NCBI GenBank assembly: GCA_020057985.1
Contig: JAGVEU010000351.1
Coordinates: 1-14,289 of the forward strand
Direction of reading: 5' to 3'
DNA from: Calditrichota bacterium
GTDB lineage: Bacteria; Electryoneota; RPQS01
DNA: 14,289 nt
A model generated the notes under the pieces. The model had not been told where the DNA came from and searched no databases. It saw only the letters and a list, made by a program, of their open reading frames with translations. Below, in pieces: positions 1-8,342 of the stretch. The stretch's first letter is position 1. Every line of letters begins with the position of its first letter. Both the position numbers and the translations under genes were made by a program.

Positions 1-32
1 AGAACTCGGGGTGGAAGAAAATCACGCCGTGG

Positions 33-48
33 CGGGTGTCCTCACCCG
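33..48. repeat. Short hairpin, 6-bp stem with TCCT loop
   Basis: CGGGTG at 33-38 and CACCCG at 43-48 are perfect inverted copies around the loop TCCT. No T-tract follows, so it is not a typical intrinsic terminator. It may be part of a dispersed intergenic repeat, but nothing in the window proves that. Confidence 0.4.
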
Positions 49-93
49 ACCGGCCTACCGAGAATGATGACCACCGAGCAGAGTTAGAGCCTG

Positions 94-110
94 TCCTGAC
101 GAAGTCAGGA
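94..110. repeat. Short hairpin, 7-bp stem with GAA loop
   Basis: TCCTGAC at 94-100 and GTCAGGA at 104-110 are perfect inverted copies around a three-base loop. The following bases are not T-rich. It could be a transcript-end structure of an upstream gene or part of the leader of the operon. Its function is unknown. Confidence 0.45.
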
Positions 111-172
111 TCCTCGCAACCCTGCCGGAATCTCAAATCAAGAGTCCGCCACAAGAGACAATTCCACTGAGA

Positions 173-3100
173 ATGGACATCCGCGATCAAAGTCCAAGTA
201 CCCAATATCCCGAGCGTCTGCGCGCAAATTCGCTGACCATCGGTATTGATGTTCGTGCGCTCGAGGTGGAATCGTCGCGCAAGCGTGGGATTGGTCGGTA
301 CCTGTACAACCTGCTTAAGTACGTTTTCGAGTCCAGTCCGGAACATCTCTTCCGTCTCTATGGCGAGCGACCACCGTGGCATCTTGAACATCTTGCTCCG
401 CTTCTGGGCAGGGAAAACGTGGAATACCGCACCTATCATCCGTCGTTTTCCGAGGAGATGAGCGTTTTTCTGCTCACGGATCCGCTGCCCGTGCTCGAAG
501 ACATTAATCTCTTGCCATACCCACTCGGCTCTGTTCCCTGCGCAACGATCATCTACGACTTGATCCCATTGGTTTTCGCCGACCAGTATTTGGCACCAAA
601 TCCACGCCTGCACGAGCAGTACATGCGCAAACTGGAGACACTCAAAGCGCTGGTTTCACGCTATCTGACAATCTCCAGCTTTGTTGCTGATGACCTCAAG
701 CAGCGACTCCGAATTCCAAGACACAAGATCACGCCGATTATTGGGGGTCTTGACGAGATCTTTCAGACGAAGCCAGCGGAAAGTCAGATACAAGCGACTC
801 TGAGAAGGCACAAAATCAGAGGGGATTACTTCCTCTACGCCGGTGGAATTGATTATCGCAAAAACGTTGTCTCGCTCCTCAAAGCATACGCTGAACTAAG
901 AAAATCATGGCGCCATCCGTTGCAGCTTGTGTTGGCAGGAGAAGCAGGCGCTGTCTGGCTCAAAGAAATGTCCGAAATCCCGGAAGTCAGCGCCATCATT
1001 GCAGAGGTAATTCTGACCGGTCACATATCCGATCAAGAGCTTCAGCATCTCTATTGCAGAGCAAGGGCATTTGTATTTCCCTCGCTCTATGAGGGCTTTG
1101 GTCTGCCTGCTCTCGAAGCGATGTCGCTCGGATGTCCTGTCATTGCCTCCGACTCATCATCTCTGAGCGAAATTGTCTCGAACTGTGGATTACTCATCAA
1201 CCCAACTTCTCCATCAGAGATATCCTCAGCCATGCTGCGTATCCTGCATGAGAAGCCTCTGGTGGAGAACCTGCGTCGAGCCGGTCTTGAACGATCAAAA
1301 TCCTACACGTGGACAGATGTTGCCAACAAAACTCTCCAAGCGTTGAACGAGATCGCACTGCGAACACAACCGGTCATTGCTCCATCCCGTCGAATGAAAG
1401 TGCTGTTGCAGAACCGTAGCAATGCCTTCGTGGCACCGGGCGGTGACACGGTGGTGACTTCGGAACTGTATGATTCACTACGTGCAATGGATATTGACGT
1501 AGATGTTGCTTCGGGAGCGAAGGATCTGGCGGGAGTGGATCTTGTCCACGTGATGAACCTGACGCTGCCCGACATGCTCAATGAGTGTGCGCAAAATGCG
1601 CTTGCGCATCGAGTGCCGTTTGTAGTGACCACGCTGTTTGAAGACTGGCCGCGCTACATGGAACGCTCATGTGAGGCGATAAAACTATTCGATAGGTACC
1701 TCGCCAGTGGACAGGTTGATCGCATTTTCAGGGACGAGTTGCGAAAACTCCGCGCTCTGCCGAATGGACCTCAAGTCAAGAAATTGGATGTGGCGCTTCA
1801 AGCAGCAACGCTCTTTGCGTGCGGAGAATCGGAGTCAGCACGTCTGAAGAGCGCTTATCCGGAAATCGCCGCGAGAATCGAGGTTGTGAAGTTCGGTGGC
1901 TCGAACGGCAGAGTGCGGCCATGCGTTCCACGTGAAAAGATCTTTGAGTTCCTCGGTTGCGACCGCTTTGTGATTTCCTGCGGGCGGCTCGAAACGAGAA
2001 AAAATCAACTCATGCTGCTTAAAGCGCTTGAGGATAGTGATATTCCCATTGTTCTTGCCAGCGGTGGATTCAGTTATCAGCCTGCGTATGTGGATCTGGT
2101 GAACCGTTTCAAGCGTAAAGGCGCTGTTCGCATTCTTCCGCGTGTTCAGAGCGATATGCTTGCAAGTATTGTAGCAGCAGCATCAGTGCATGTGCTTCCG
2201 AGCTGGTATGAACTTCCCGGACTGGTAACCCTTGAGGCCGCGACCTATGGAACTGCGGTTGTCGCGTCCGACTGGGGCGCAATTCACGATTATCTACCAT
2301 TGACTGCTATCAATACCTGCCAGCCGGATGATCCCGACTCCATTCGTCAGGCTGTTGAGCAGGCATTGCAGACGGGACCAAACCCAAATGCGAAAGCCAT
2401 CGCAAGTTCATTCACCTGGCGGGAATTCGGTGAGCGCACTCTAAGCGCGTACGAGCGAGTGCTATCACAGTCGCGAAGGCGAACCACAGATTCTCACCAT
2501 CTGACTAATCAGCAAAACAATCAAAAAGAATACACGGAGACGGCCATGAATCCTTCCAAGAACGGGACAGCGAGATTTGACGTATCTATAATCATCCCAG
2601 TTCACAACCGCGCTGAGTTGACGGAGAAGTGTCTGGAAGCGCTGAGTGCAGCAAACGATCAGGCGACGTACGAAGTCATCATTGTAGACAATCACTCAAC
2701 GGACGATACAGCACGTGTGCTCCAAGCCGTAGAGGGAGACATCAAGGTTCTGCGCGAATCAACCAATCGGGGCTTTGCGGCCGCCTGTAATCTCGGTGCG
2801 CGTCTTGCCGAAGGAGATTACCTCGTGTTTCTCAACAACGACACGGAAGTAAGAGAAGGATGGCTGGATTCGTTATTGAGCTGTGCGCGCAGCAACCGAC
2901 AGGTAGGAGCCATTGGCGCGAAGCTGATCTATCCGGCGGGCGACATTCAACATGCGGGTGTCGCGATCAGCGAAAAGGGAATTCCGTATCACGTCTTCCA
3001 GCATTTTGCAGCCGATCATCCGGCAGTCTGCGAGCAGCGCGACATGCAGGCGATCACGGCAGCCTGTATGTTGGTCCCGCGCGATGTGTACAATGCGATG

Positions 3101-4105
3101 CAAGGATTCGACCAAGAGTATGTGAACGGATTTGAAGACATTGATTTCTGTCTTCGTCTTCGTAAGAACAATTTGCGGGTGATCTACTGTCCTACAGCAC
3201 AGATCACACATCATGAAGAGTCCACTGAGGGACGCAGAAAACACGATGCCGAGAACCTGACTCGTTTTCTAAACGCCTGGGGAAAGAGCCTCGTGCCCGA
3301 TGAGACCGAACTCCTTGCACGGCACGGATACAAGATTGTGTGGGGTGAAAAAGGTGGCCGATACCAACACACAACGTCTGTGAATATGAAGGAAGGTGTT
3401 GGCACAATACAAAGCCAAGCGGAATCGCCATCCTTGGGGCATGCACAGCAACTCTACGAGGAGGGCAAATTCGACGAGGCATCAACTATGCTGAACGACC
3501 TTGTCAAGCACAAGATGCGACTCGGAGGAGACGATGGCTTTGAAACATGGCAAACACTCGGCAATTGCCTCGCTCGCCTGAATCGAGCCGATGAAGCAGA
3601 GGAAGCATTCCTTGAGGCGCTGAAACTGAATGACGAATCGGAACGCCCGTACCTCGGTCTCGGTTCTGTGGCGATGCTGCGTGAGAATTGGGAGGCGGCG
3701 CAATACGGCTTCATGAGTGCCTTGGCCAAGAATCCAGCGACGGTTAAAGGGGAGTATGGGGTTGCCCTCTCGCTCGCGGCTCGGCAGATGCATCAGCATG
3801 CACTCGAACGATTCGGGCGTGTTCTGGCCAAGGAACCGTTTGGCATCGAGGCACTGTTCGGATACTATCGTAGCGCAATGGAAAGCAGTCAGCCCGATCT
3901 GGCCATTGAACCATTGAAAAACTATCTTGCCAAGTATCCCGATGACATCAACGTTCTGTTCAATCTGTGCGGTGCGTATTGGAAGTCTGGGCGGCTGGTG
4001 GATGCTGTTCTGAGCTGTCAGCGCGTGCTCGAACTTGACCCGACTCACGTTGCCGCAAGGGATGTCTTGCAACACATCGAGAAGACGCTGCCTGTGAATG
4101 CCTGA
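173..4105 (+). CDS. Multidomain glycosyltransferase: GT4-like, GT4-like, GT2, TPR
   Basis: A 1310-residue cytoplasmic protein with no signal peptide or membrane segment. Domain 1 (about 20-395) is a GT-B glycosyltransferase of family 4 type, with the E-x7-E pair at E307 and E315 in EGFGLPALE. Domain 2 (about 408-770) is a second, diverged GT4-like unit with E680 and E688 in ELPGLVTLE. A low-complexity polar linker (about 770-800) leads to a GT2/GT-A domain (about 803-1065). That domain has the IIIPVHNR start, the metal-site motif NND at 888-890 and an EDID motif at 988-991. The C-terminus (about 1087-1306) holds several TPR repeats, usually protein-binding. ATG 173 has only a weak ribosome site, but the GT4 fold begins just after it and no upstream in-frame ATG exists. 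It is the first gene of a coupled run ending at flagellin accessory genes, so the acceptor may be flagellin; that is inference. The linker looks like a former gene junction. Confidence 0.9.
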   Translation: MDIRDQSPSTQYPERLRANSLTIGIDVRALEVESSRKRGIGRYLYNLLKYVFESSPEHLFRLYGERPPWHLEHLAPLLGRENVEYRTYHPSFSEEMSVFLLTDPLPVLEDINLLPYPLGSVPCATIIYDLIPLVFADQYLAPNPRLHEQYMRKLETLKALVSRYLTISSFVADDLKQRLRIPRHKITPIIGGLDEIFQTKPAESQIQATLRRHKIRGDYFLYAGGIDYRKNVVSLLKAYAELRKSWRHPLQLVLAGEAGAVWLKEMSEIPEVSAIIAEVILTGHISDQELQHLYCRARAFVFPSLYEGFGLPALEAMSLGCPVIASDSSSLSEIVSNCGLLINPTSPSEISSAMLRILHEKPLVENLRRAGLERSKSYTWTDVANKTLQALNEIALRTQPVIAPSRRMKVLLQNRSNAFVAPGGDTVVTSELYDSLRAMDIDVDVASGAKDLAGVDLVHVMNLTLPDMLNECAQNALAHRVPFVVTTLFEDWPRYMERSCEAIKLFDRYLASGQVDRIFRDELRKLRALPNGPQVKKLDVALQAATLFACGESESARLKSAYPEIAARIEVVKFGGSNGRVRPCVPREKIFEFLGCDRFVISCGRLETRKNQLMLLKALEDSDIPIVLASGGFSYQPAYVDLVNRFKRKGAVRILPRVQSDMLASIVAAASVHVLPSWYELPGLVTLEAATYGTAVVASDWGAIHDYLPLTAINTCQPDDPDSIRQAVEQALQTGPNPNAKAIASSFTWREFGERTLSAYERVLSQSRRRTTDSHHLTNQQNNQKEYTETAMNPSKNGTARFDVSIIIPVHNRAELTEKCLEALSAANDQATYEVIIVDNHSTDDTARVLQAVEGDIKVLRESTNRGFAAACNLGARLAEGDYLVFLNNDTEVREGWLDSLLSCARSNRQVGAIGAKLIYPAGDIQHAGVAISEKGIPYHVFQHFAADHPAVCEQRDMQAITAACMLVPRDVYNAMQGFDQEYVNGFEDIDFCLRLRKNNLRVIYCPTAQITHHEESTEGRRKHDAENLTRFLNAWGKSLVPDETELLARHGYKIVWGEKGGRYQHTTSVNMKEGVGTIQSQAESPSLGHAQQLYEEGKFDEASTMLNDLVKHKMRLGGDDGFETWQTLGNCLARLNRADEAEEAFLEALKLNDESERPYLGLGSVAMLRENWEAAQYGFMSALAKNPATVKGEYGVALSLAARQMHQHALERFGRVLAKEPFGIEALFGYYRSAMESSQPDLAIEPLKNYLAKYPDDINVLFNLCGAYWKSGRLVDAVLSCQRVLELDPTHVAARDVLQHIEKTLPVNA
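2536..2548 (+). promoter_or_regulatory. Possible internal ribosome site and start inside the fusion gene
   Basis: GGAGA at 2536-2540 lies five bases before an in-frame ATG at 2546 (residue 792 of the long protein). It sits exactly at the poorly conserved, Gln/Asn-rich linker before the GT2 domain. It could still start a separate GT2-TPR protein of about 519 residues, or it may only be the relic of a former intergenic region. No stop codon separates the two halves. Confidence 0.45.
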
Positions 4106-5276
4106 TTCCATTGTGATTCAATGGTCGCGGCTGGGTGATGTGCTGCAAACACGAGTCCTTCTACAGCGACTGAAGCATGAAGGCGAGCGAGTAATCTTAT
4201 GCTGTGATGCAACCTATGCCAAGCTCGCTGAGCTCTTCCCTGAGGTGGATGAAGTATGGCCGGTGGATTTATCCCAACTTGCGAGCCTGGCGAAACATCG
4301 TTTGACACATCCGGAATTTCTTGAAGTGCTCACTACTCTTCTTCCGCTGGCTGAGCCGAACGAAACGCAAACTGCATTTGTACTCTCACGGTCATTGCCG
4401 GCAGCGCTCTTTGCGGAAATGCTCCAACCTAAGGCGATGCGTGGATACACTCGGTCCAAGGATGAACTTCGCACTCCGCCTCAGCTTGTTAACTTGGAGC
4501 AGTGTCTGAGGGAGGGCATTCAAGTCCCACTTCATATAGCGGATGTCTGGGCAAGCTATGCCGGTCATTCGAGCAATGCGCAATGGCTGAAGCCGCTTTG
4601 CCATATGAGGCCGTGCGACACGCGCGGCGCCTTTCAAATCGCACTCGTGTGTGACACAGGCGAGAAAAACCGCATGATTCCCGAAGTATGGCTCGCAAAC
4701 CTGCTGGAGCAACTTCTGTCAACAGAAGAACTTAGCATCTGCCTCATCGGCGCAGAGGCCGCATCCAGCAGTTCTCCACTATCGAGCGTGGCCAATAAAC
4801 ACACTAAGAGGGTGAACGACCTGCGTGCGAACACCGGTCTCATGCAGGCAGCAGAGCTGTTATCCGAGCAAGATCTTGTGATCGGATCGGACTCAGGTGG
4901 ACTCCACCTTGCCGCTGCATTCGGACTTCCGGTCATTGGCCTTTATTTCGGCGGAGCCCACTGTCTGCAAACTGGCCCATACGCCCGATCTGCAATTGTA
5001 TTTCAGGAACCAGAGTGGAGCGAGCACACTGTCAACGAAGTGTCAGAAGTGGTTGGCGCGGCTATTCAATGCCACGGTGACTTTACCGGAGTGGGCAAGG
5101 ATACTGATCTGTGGCGGCCTGCCCTTGATGAATTCGGCCTTATGTATGAGTGCTTAGCGAGTGAAGGGGAAGATCGCAGGAAAGCGCAGCAATTGCGAAG
5201 GAGCACATTGAAGAATTGCGAGTGTGATTGTCTCCCGCTATCAGAAGCATGTTCGACTTCAATGCAAACGGCATGA
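4098..5276 (+). CDS. Glycosyltransferase family 9 (heptosyltransferase-like) protein
   Basis: A 392-residue GT-B enzyme of the ADP-heptose:LPS heptosyltransferase family (GT9), expected in the cytoplasm or at the inner face of the membrane. The N-terminal sugar-transferase start is seen in WSRLGDVLQT (residues 9-18). The C-terminal nucleotide-binding half carries DSGGLH at 265-270, matching the D-[ST]-G-x-x-H signature of GT9. ATG 4098 overlaps the end of the previous gene by eight bases, suggesting translational coupling. A weak GAGAAG lies 13 bases upstream. Unlike the two GT9 genes further down, it lacks the four-cysteine motif and the long helical extension, and its size is near the usual GT9 length. 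Its last 25 residues are odd, with C-E-C-D-C and one further cysteine. The donor sugar cannot be read from the sequence; heptose is only the family default. Confidence 0.85.
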   Translation: MPDSIVIQWSRLGDVLQTRVLLQRLKHEGERVILCCDATYAKLAELFPEVDEVWPVDLSQLASLAKHRLTHPEFLEVLTTLLPLAEPNETQTAFVLSRSLPAALFAEMLQPKAMRGYTRSKDELRTPPQLVNLEQCLREGIQVPLHIADVWASYAGHSSNAQWLKPLCHMRPCDTRGAFQIALVCDTGEKNRMIPEVWLANLLEQLLSTEELSICLIGAEAASSSSPLSSVANKHTKRVNDLRANTGLMQAAELLSEQDLVIGSDSGGLHLAAAFGLPVIGLYFGGAHCLQTGPYARSAIVFQEPEWSEHTVNEVSEVVGAAIQCHGDFTGVGKDTDLWRPALDEFGLMYECLASEGEDRRKAQQLRRSTLKNCECDCLPLSEACSTSMQTA

Positions 5277-6508
5277 CTTCCGTGCCTGACCAACTTGCGG
5301 ATTTTCGAGTCGTTTCAGCCATTTATGGCCTGCCGACTGCGGTTCATGTCTCGACTGGAATGCTCGTGCACAGTCGAGTGGATCCGGTTCACGAGGCGCG
5401 GTTGATAGCAGAGCAATATCTCGTTGCAGGCATCGGAAATATCCATCTGCTTGGTGGTGGACTGGGCTATCTCGCCGAAGCGCTACTTGCCGTCAACAGC
5501 CGAGAGCGCAAAATCCACGTCATCGAACCGGATCCGGGGCTTCATGCCCTGAGTATCAGAGTCAGGCCGGTTGCATTGTATCACACATCGGAATTCATCC
5601 GCATTAACAGAGCAACAACACCGCAGACGTTCATGAAATTGTGCGAGACAGCACATCCAAAAGACGGCATCATCATCGCGCCGTATTTCGAGCGCTTGTC
5701 GTTTGAGCGGAAAGATCAGCTTTCGGGTTTCGTCCAAATGCTTCGAGCAGAACGCGCGTCTTCTCCGGTATATATGGAACTCCTGAGTCGCAATCATGGA
5801 GCTAATCAACATCTACTAAGCAAGATGCCCTCTGTTTTCACACAGCGTCTCCCGCAGACAAAGCCGGCGCTTGTGGTTGGAGCGGGACCAAGTCTCGACG
5901 CATGTTCAGCGATAATTCACGAGCGAAGGAAACATCTAACAGTAATCGCAACGAGCGGAGCGGTGCCTTCGCTATCATCATACGATATTGATCCCGACTG
6001 GGTTGTCGCTATGGAAGCCAAGGAATGTGTCGTTGCCGATTTGCAATTTCTAAGGCGCTCTACCAACATTATCGTATTTCCGTCTACGCATCCAGATGCA
6101 CTGACGCTTTATGGGAATCGCTTTTTCGCGGGGTCAGACTGCAGCCGTGCATTAGCTACACGGGGAGGAAGCACAATGATTCCTGCACTTGATTTCGCTC
6201 TGCAGGCAGGTTCAGAAATAATTGCACTTGTTGGAGTTGACTTGAGCAATGCCGGAGGCAATTATGCGTGCGCTGCAAATCGTGATCAGACTATGACAAA
6301 CAGCTTCAGAGATCCCCCCAAGTATTCCGCTATGCGCACTGGTCTCGAGTGGGTGATTTCCAAGAACCGGCACGTCAGCACGGGAGTTCGCATCCTTCAT
6401 GTCTGTACCGGCGCGAATGCGATTGCCGGAACAACAATGATTTCATCTGAAGGACTGAGTACCGTAGTGAGCGACGCAATGAGTGAGGAGTTTGTCCATG
6501 ATGGCTGA
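5273..6508 (+). CDS. DUF115 / Maf-like flagellin-modification protein
   Basis: A 411-residue protein of the DUF115 family, which includes motility accessory factors (Maf) that place nonulosonic acids on flagellin and archaeal MptE-like pterin enzymes. The N-terminal module (about 1-185) has VHSRVDP near residue 33 and the glycine-rich GGGLGY at 61-66. The DUF115 core (about 195-390) shows VVGAGPSLD at 201-209, DPDW at 240-243 and GVDLSNAGG from 321. The start is chosen at ATG 5273 because ATGA overlaps the previous stop by four bases. TTG 5228 and ATG 5249 are possible but would add a non-conserved extension. Classical Maf proteins are about 600 residues or longer, so this one appears to lack the C-terminal domain. 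The nearby flagellin supports a role in flagellin glycosylation, most likely as a transferase, but the sugar is unknown. Confidence 0.85.
   Translation: MTSVPDQLADFRVVSAIYGLPTAVHVSTGMLVHSRVDPVHEARLIAEQYLVAGIGNIHLLGGGLGYLAEALLAVNSRERKIHVIEPDPGLHALSIRVRPVALYHTSEFIRINRATTPQTFMKLCETAHPKDGIIIAPYFERLSFERKDQLSGFVQMLRAERASSPVYMELLSRNHGANQHLLSKMPSVFTQRLPQTKPALVVGAGPSLDACSAIIHERRKHLTVIATSGAVPSLSSYDIDPDWVVAMEAKECVVADLQFLRRSTNIIVFPSTHPDALTLYGNRFFAGSDCSRALATRGGSTMIPALDFALQAGSEIIALVGVDLSNAGGNYACAANRDQTMTNSFRDPPKYSAMRTGLEWVISKNRHVSTGVRILHVCTGANAIAGTTMISSEGLSTVVSDAMSEEFVHDG
6485..6490 (+). promoter_or_regulatory. Strong ribosome site fixing the start of the Maf-N/CgeB gene
   Basis: GAGGAG lies seven bases before ATG 6498. 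It decides against the upstream GTG at 6483, which overlaps this site, and favours the first of two adjacent ATG codons (6498 and 6501). Confidence 0.7.
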
Positions 6509-8342
6509 GTCCCTGATAACAAGTGTAGTGGCGGATTCTTCAAGTCTTGAAGCGGTTCTTGCTGCAGCCGATCTTCCGACTATCCGCGCAAAAAACAGTA
6601 TGCCAACGCTGGCTTTCAAAGGCGTGAGATTGCACTCATCTGTGGATCCCGTCGCCGAGGCCGAGCAAATCGTGGCGAATTGTCTGAGTGAGTTGACCAC
6701 GGCTCTCCAAAGTGCAAAGGGTCAGCCGATCACGGTTTTCGTACTCGGAGCGGGGCTTGGCTATCTGATTGGGGCGCTTGAAAAGTCTCTCGGAGACAGT
6801 AAATATCCACTTGCGCAGGTTAAAGTGGTATGCATTGAAGCTGAGTCGGAGGTTGCACGAAAAGCGATTCAGTTGCAGGTCTGGAAATCATGCTCGCTTG
6901 ATGTGAAATGGCTTGTCGGCAGTTCATGCATTGAATCAGCGCTATTGCTTCAGACTGCTGCTGCGCGGTTCCTTCTTACAGGCACGTCAAGCTATCGCAT
7001 GAACAAGCCAGTCTACGACGGCATCATTGAGAGGATGTCCGGAACAAAACGTGCCGAGCGACCGATGCGGATTCTTGTGCCCACTCCGCTCTATGGCGGA
7101 TCGCTTCCCATCGCTCATTACTGTGCCGCAGCATTTGAGAAGCTCGGTCATCAAGTCGAGCGTCTTGATCTAACCGAATACTATGCGGCCTTTCATCAAG
7201 CAGAAAATATTACTCGTCAACCTCAACACCGCAAGTCGTTGCAAGGAATGCTAACGGCGTATCTTGCTGAGGTGATTGTAGCGCGAGCATTAGATTTCCA
7301 GTGTGATCTTGTATGGGCGGTGGCACAAACACCGCTCACTCCACAAGCGCTCCTCGAACTTCGTCGTCGCCAAGTGCACACGGCGTTGTGGTTTGTAGAG
7401 GATTACCGGCTCTTCGGTTATTGGCAAGAGCTTGCCCAGCATTACGATGCTGTGTTCACTATTCAGCGCGGGAGCTTTCACGACGAACTCAAGGCGCTCG
7501 GAGTAAAACATGTCGAGTACCTGCCATGCGCCGCAGATCCTGAAGTCCACTATCCGCGCGAACTTTCGGTGAATGAACAGGCACGCTTTGGATCAGACCT
7601 ATCGTTCGTAGGAGCGGGGTATCACAACCGCCAGGAAACATTTGCACAGCTTCAACTCACCAGTCTCAAAATCTGGGGGAATGACTGGCCGCCAGACGTT
7701 TCCGCCAGCCGTTGGGTGCAGGAACAAGGTCGTAGAATCAACACCGAGGAGTCTGCCAAGATCTTCTCGGCAACCAAGATCAATCTCAACCTCCACAGCT
7801 CACCCAATCATCAGGGTGTCAATCCCTATGGTGATTTTGTGAACCCGAGGACCTTTGAAATTGCGGCTTGTGGCGGTTTTCAACTTGTTGATCAACGCAG
7901 CGAGCTTGGCAGTCACTTCAAGGCTGAAGAGGAAATGGTTGTGTTTCAGAATACTGAAGAGCTTCCCGAACTCATTGAATACTACCTCTCTCATGAGACT
8001 GAGCGCCTTCAGATTGCTGAGCGTTCGCGGCAGCGCGTACTCAGCGAGCATACCTATGTGCACAGAATGACGCAAGCGCTCGATTTCCTTCAGCAGCAAC
8101 TCCCACGGCTGCGAGACCGGAAGCGCGGACCAAATTACGTGAGCTCCCTGCTTCAAGCCGCAGGAAAGGATCGCGAGCTGGCAGAGTTTCTGTCAGCGTT
8201 CGATTCCGATCAGGAAGTTGATCTTGATCAGATTGTGGCGCGCATCAAAATCGGTGAAGGAAAACTCAGTCGCCCCGAAGGCATATTCCTGCTGATGAAG
8301 GAATTCCGTGACTGGGGAAGGGAGAAGGGGGTCATCGCATGA
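6498..8342 (+). CDS. Maf-type N-terminal domain fused to a CgeB-like glycosyltransferase
   Basis: A 614-residue protein made of two parts. Residues 1 to about 185 resemble the N-terminal module of the preceding DUF115 protein: LHSSVDPVAEAE near 45-56, then the glycine-rich GAGLGY at 84-89 followed by a CIEAE strand. The DUF115 core that should come next is absent. From M190 to about 565 there is instead a GT-B glycosyltransferase of the CgeB / DUF3880 type. It starts MRILVPTPLYGG and has DLSFVGAGYHNRQ near 367 and NPRTFEIAACGGFQLVD near 449, the usual C-terminal signature of that group. The last 50 residues are a charged helical tail. The gene overlaps its predecessor by 11 bases and has a strong ribosome site. 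It probably adds a sugar to flagellin or to a Maf-attached glycan; acceptor and donor are inferred from context only. Confidence 0.85.
   Translation: MMAESLITSVVADSSSLEAVLAAADLPTIRAKNSMPTLAFKGVRLHSSVDPVAEAEQIVANCLSELTTALQSAKGQPITVFVLGAGLGYLIGALEKSLGDSKYPLAQVKVVCIEAESEVARKAIQLQVWKSCSLDVKWLVGSSCIESALLLQTAAARFLLTGTSSYRMNKPVYDGIIERMSGTKRAERPMRILVPTPLYGGSLPIAHYCAAAFEKLGHQVERLDLTEYYAAFHQAENITRQPQHRKSLQGMLTAYLAEVIVARALDFQCDLVWAVAQTPLTPQALLELRRRQVHTALWFVEDYRLFGYWQELAQHYDAVFTIQRGSFHDELKALGVKHVEYLPCAADPEVHYPRELSVNEQARFGSDLSFVGAGYHNRQETFAQLQLTSLKIWGNDWPPDVSASRWVQEQGRRINTEESAKIFSATKINLNLHSSPNHQGVNPYGDFVNPRTFEIAACGGFQLVDQRSELGSHFKAEEEMVVFQNTEELPELIEYYLSHETERLQIAERSRQRVLSEHTYVHRMTQALDFLQQQLPRLRDRKRGPNYVSSLLQAAGKDRELAEFLSAFDSDQEVDLDQIVARIKIGEGKLSRPEGIFLLMKEFRDWGREKGVIA

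Larger units (their letters stand above)
1..172. other. Non-coding left edge upstream of the glycosyltransferase run
   Basis: This stretch has no convincing coding frame. Short open frames exist but show no protein family features and stop before or around position 164. It holds two short hairpins, annotated separately. I see no clear sigma-70, sigma-28 or sigma-54 promoter and no strong Shine-Dalgarno sequence before the ATG at 173, so the promoter of the long operon may lie further left, outside the window. Confidence 0.5.

Noticed and set aside
94..110. Intrinsic terminator at the left edge
   Set aside because: The hairpin is perfect but short and has no T-tract after it.
1..164. Open frames at the left edge that could be the end of an upstream gene
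   Set aside because: All three + frames translate to arginine-, proline- or glycine-rich text without a family pattern, and the region is full of hairpins.
3400..3418. A sigma-54-like TGGCAC motif
   Set aside because: It is inside the coding region of the fusion gene, and the distance to the GC element is one base off the strict spacing.
3482..4111. A 209-codon open frame on the - strand
   Set aside because: It lies opposite the TPR region of the large fusion protein. The TPR pattern on the + strand is clear, and the reverse product shows no family features.
5228..5272. Upstream TTG start for the DUF115 gene
   Set aside because: The ATGA overlap at 5273 is a better coupled start, and the extra 15 residues have no counterpart in the related N-terminal module of the next gene.
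6483..6497. Upstream GTG start for the Maf-N/CgeB gene
   Set aside because: It overlaps the GAGGAG ribosome site that serves ATG 6498.
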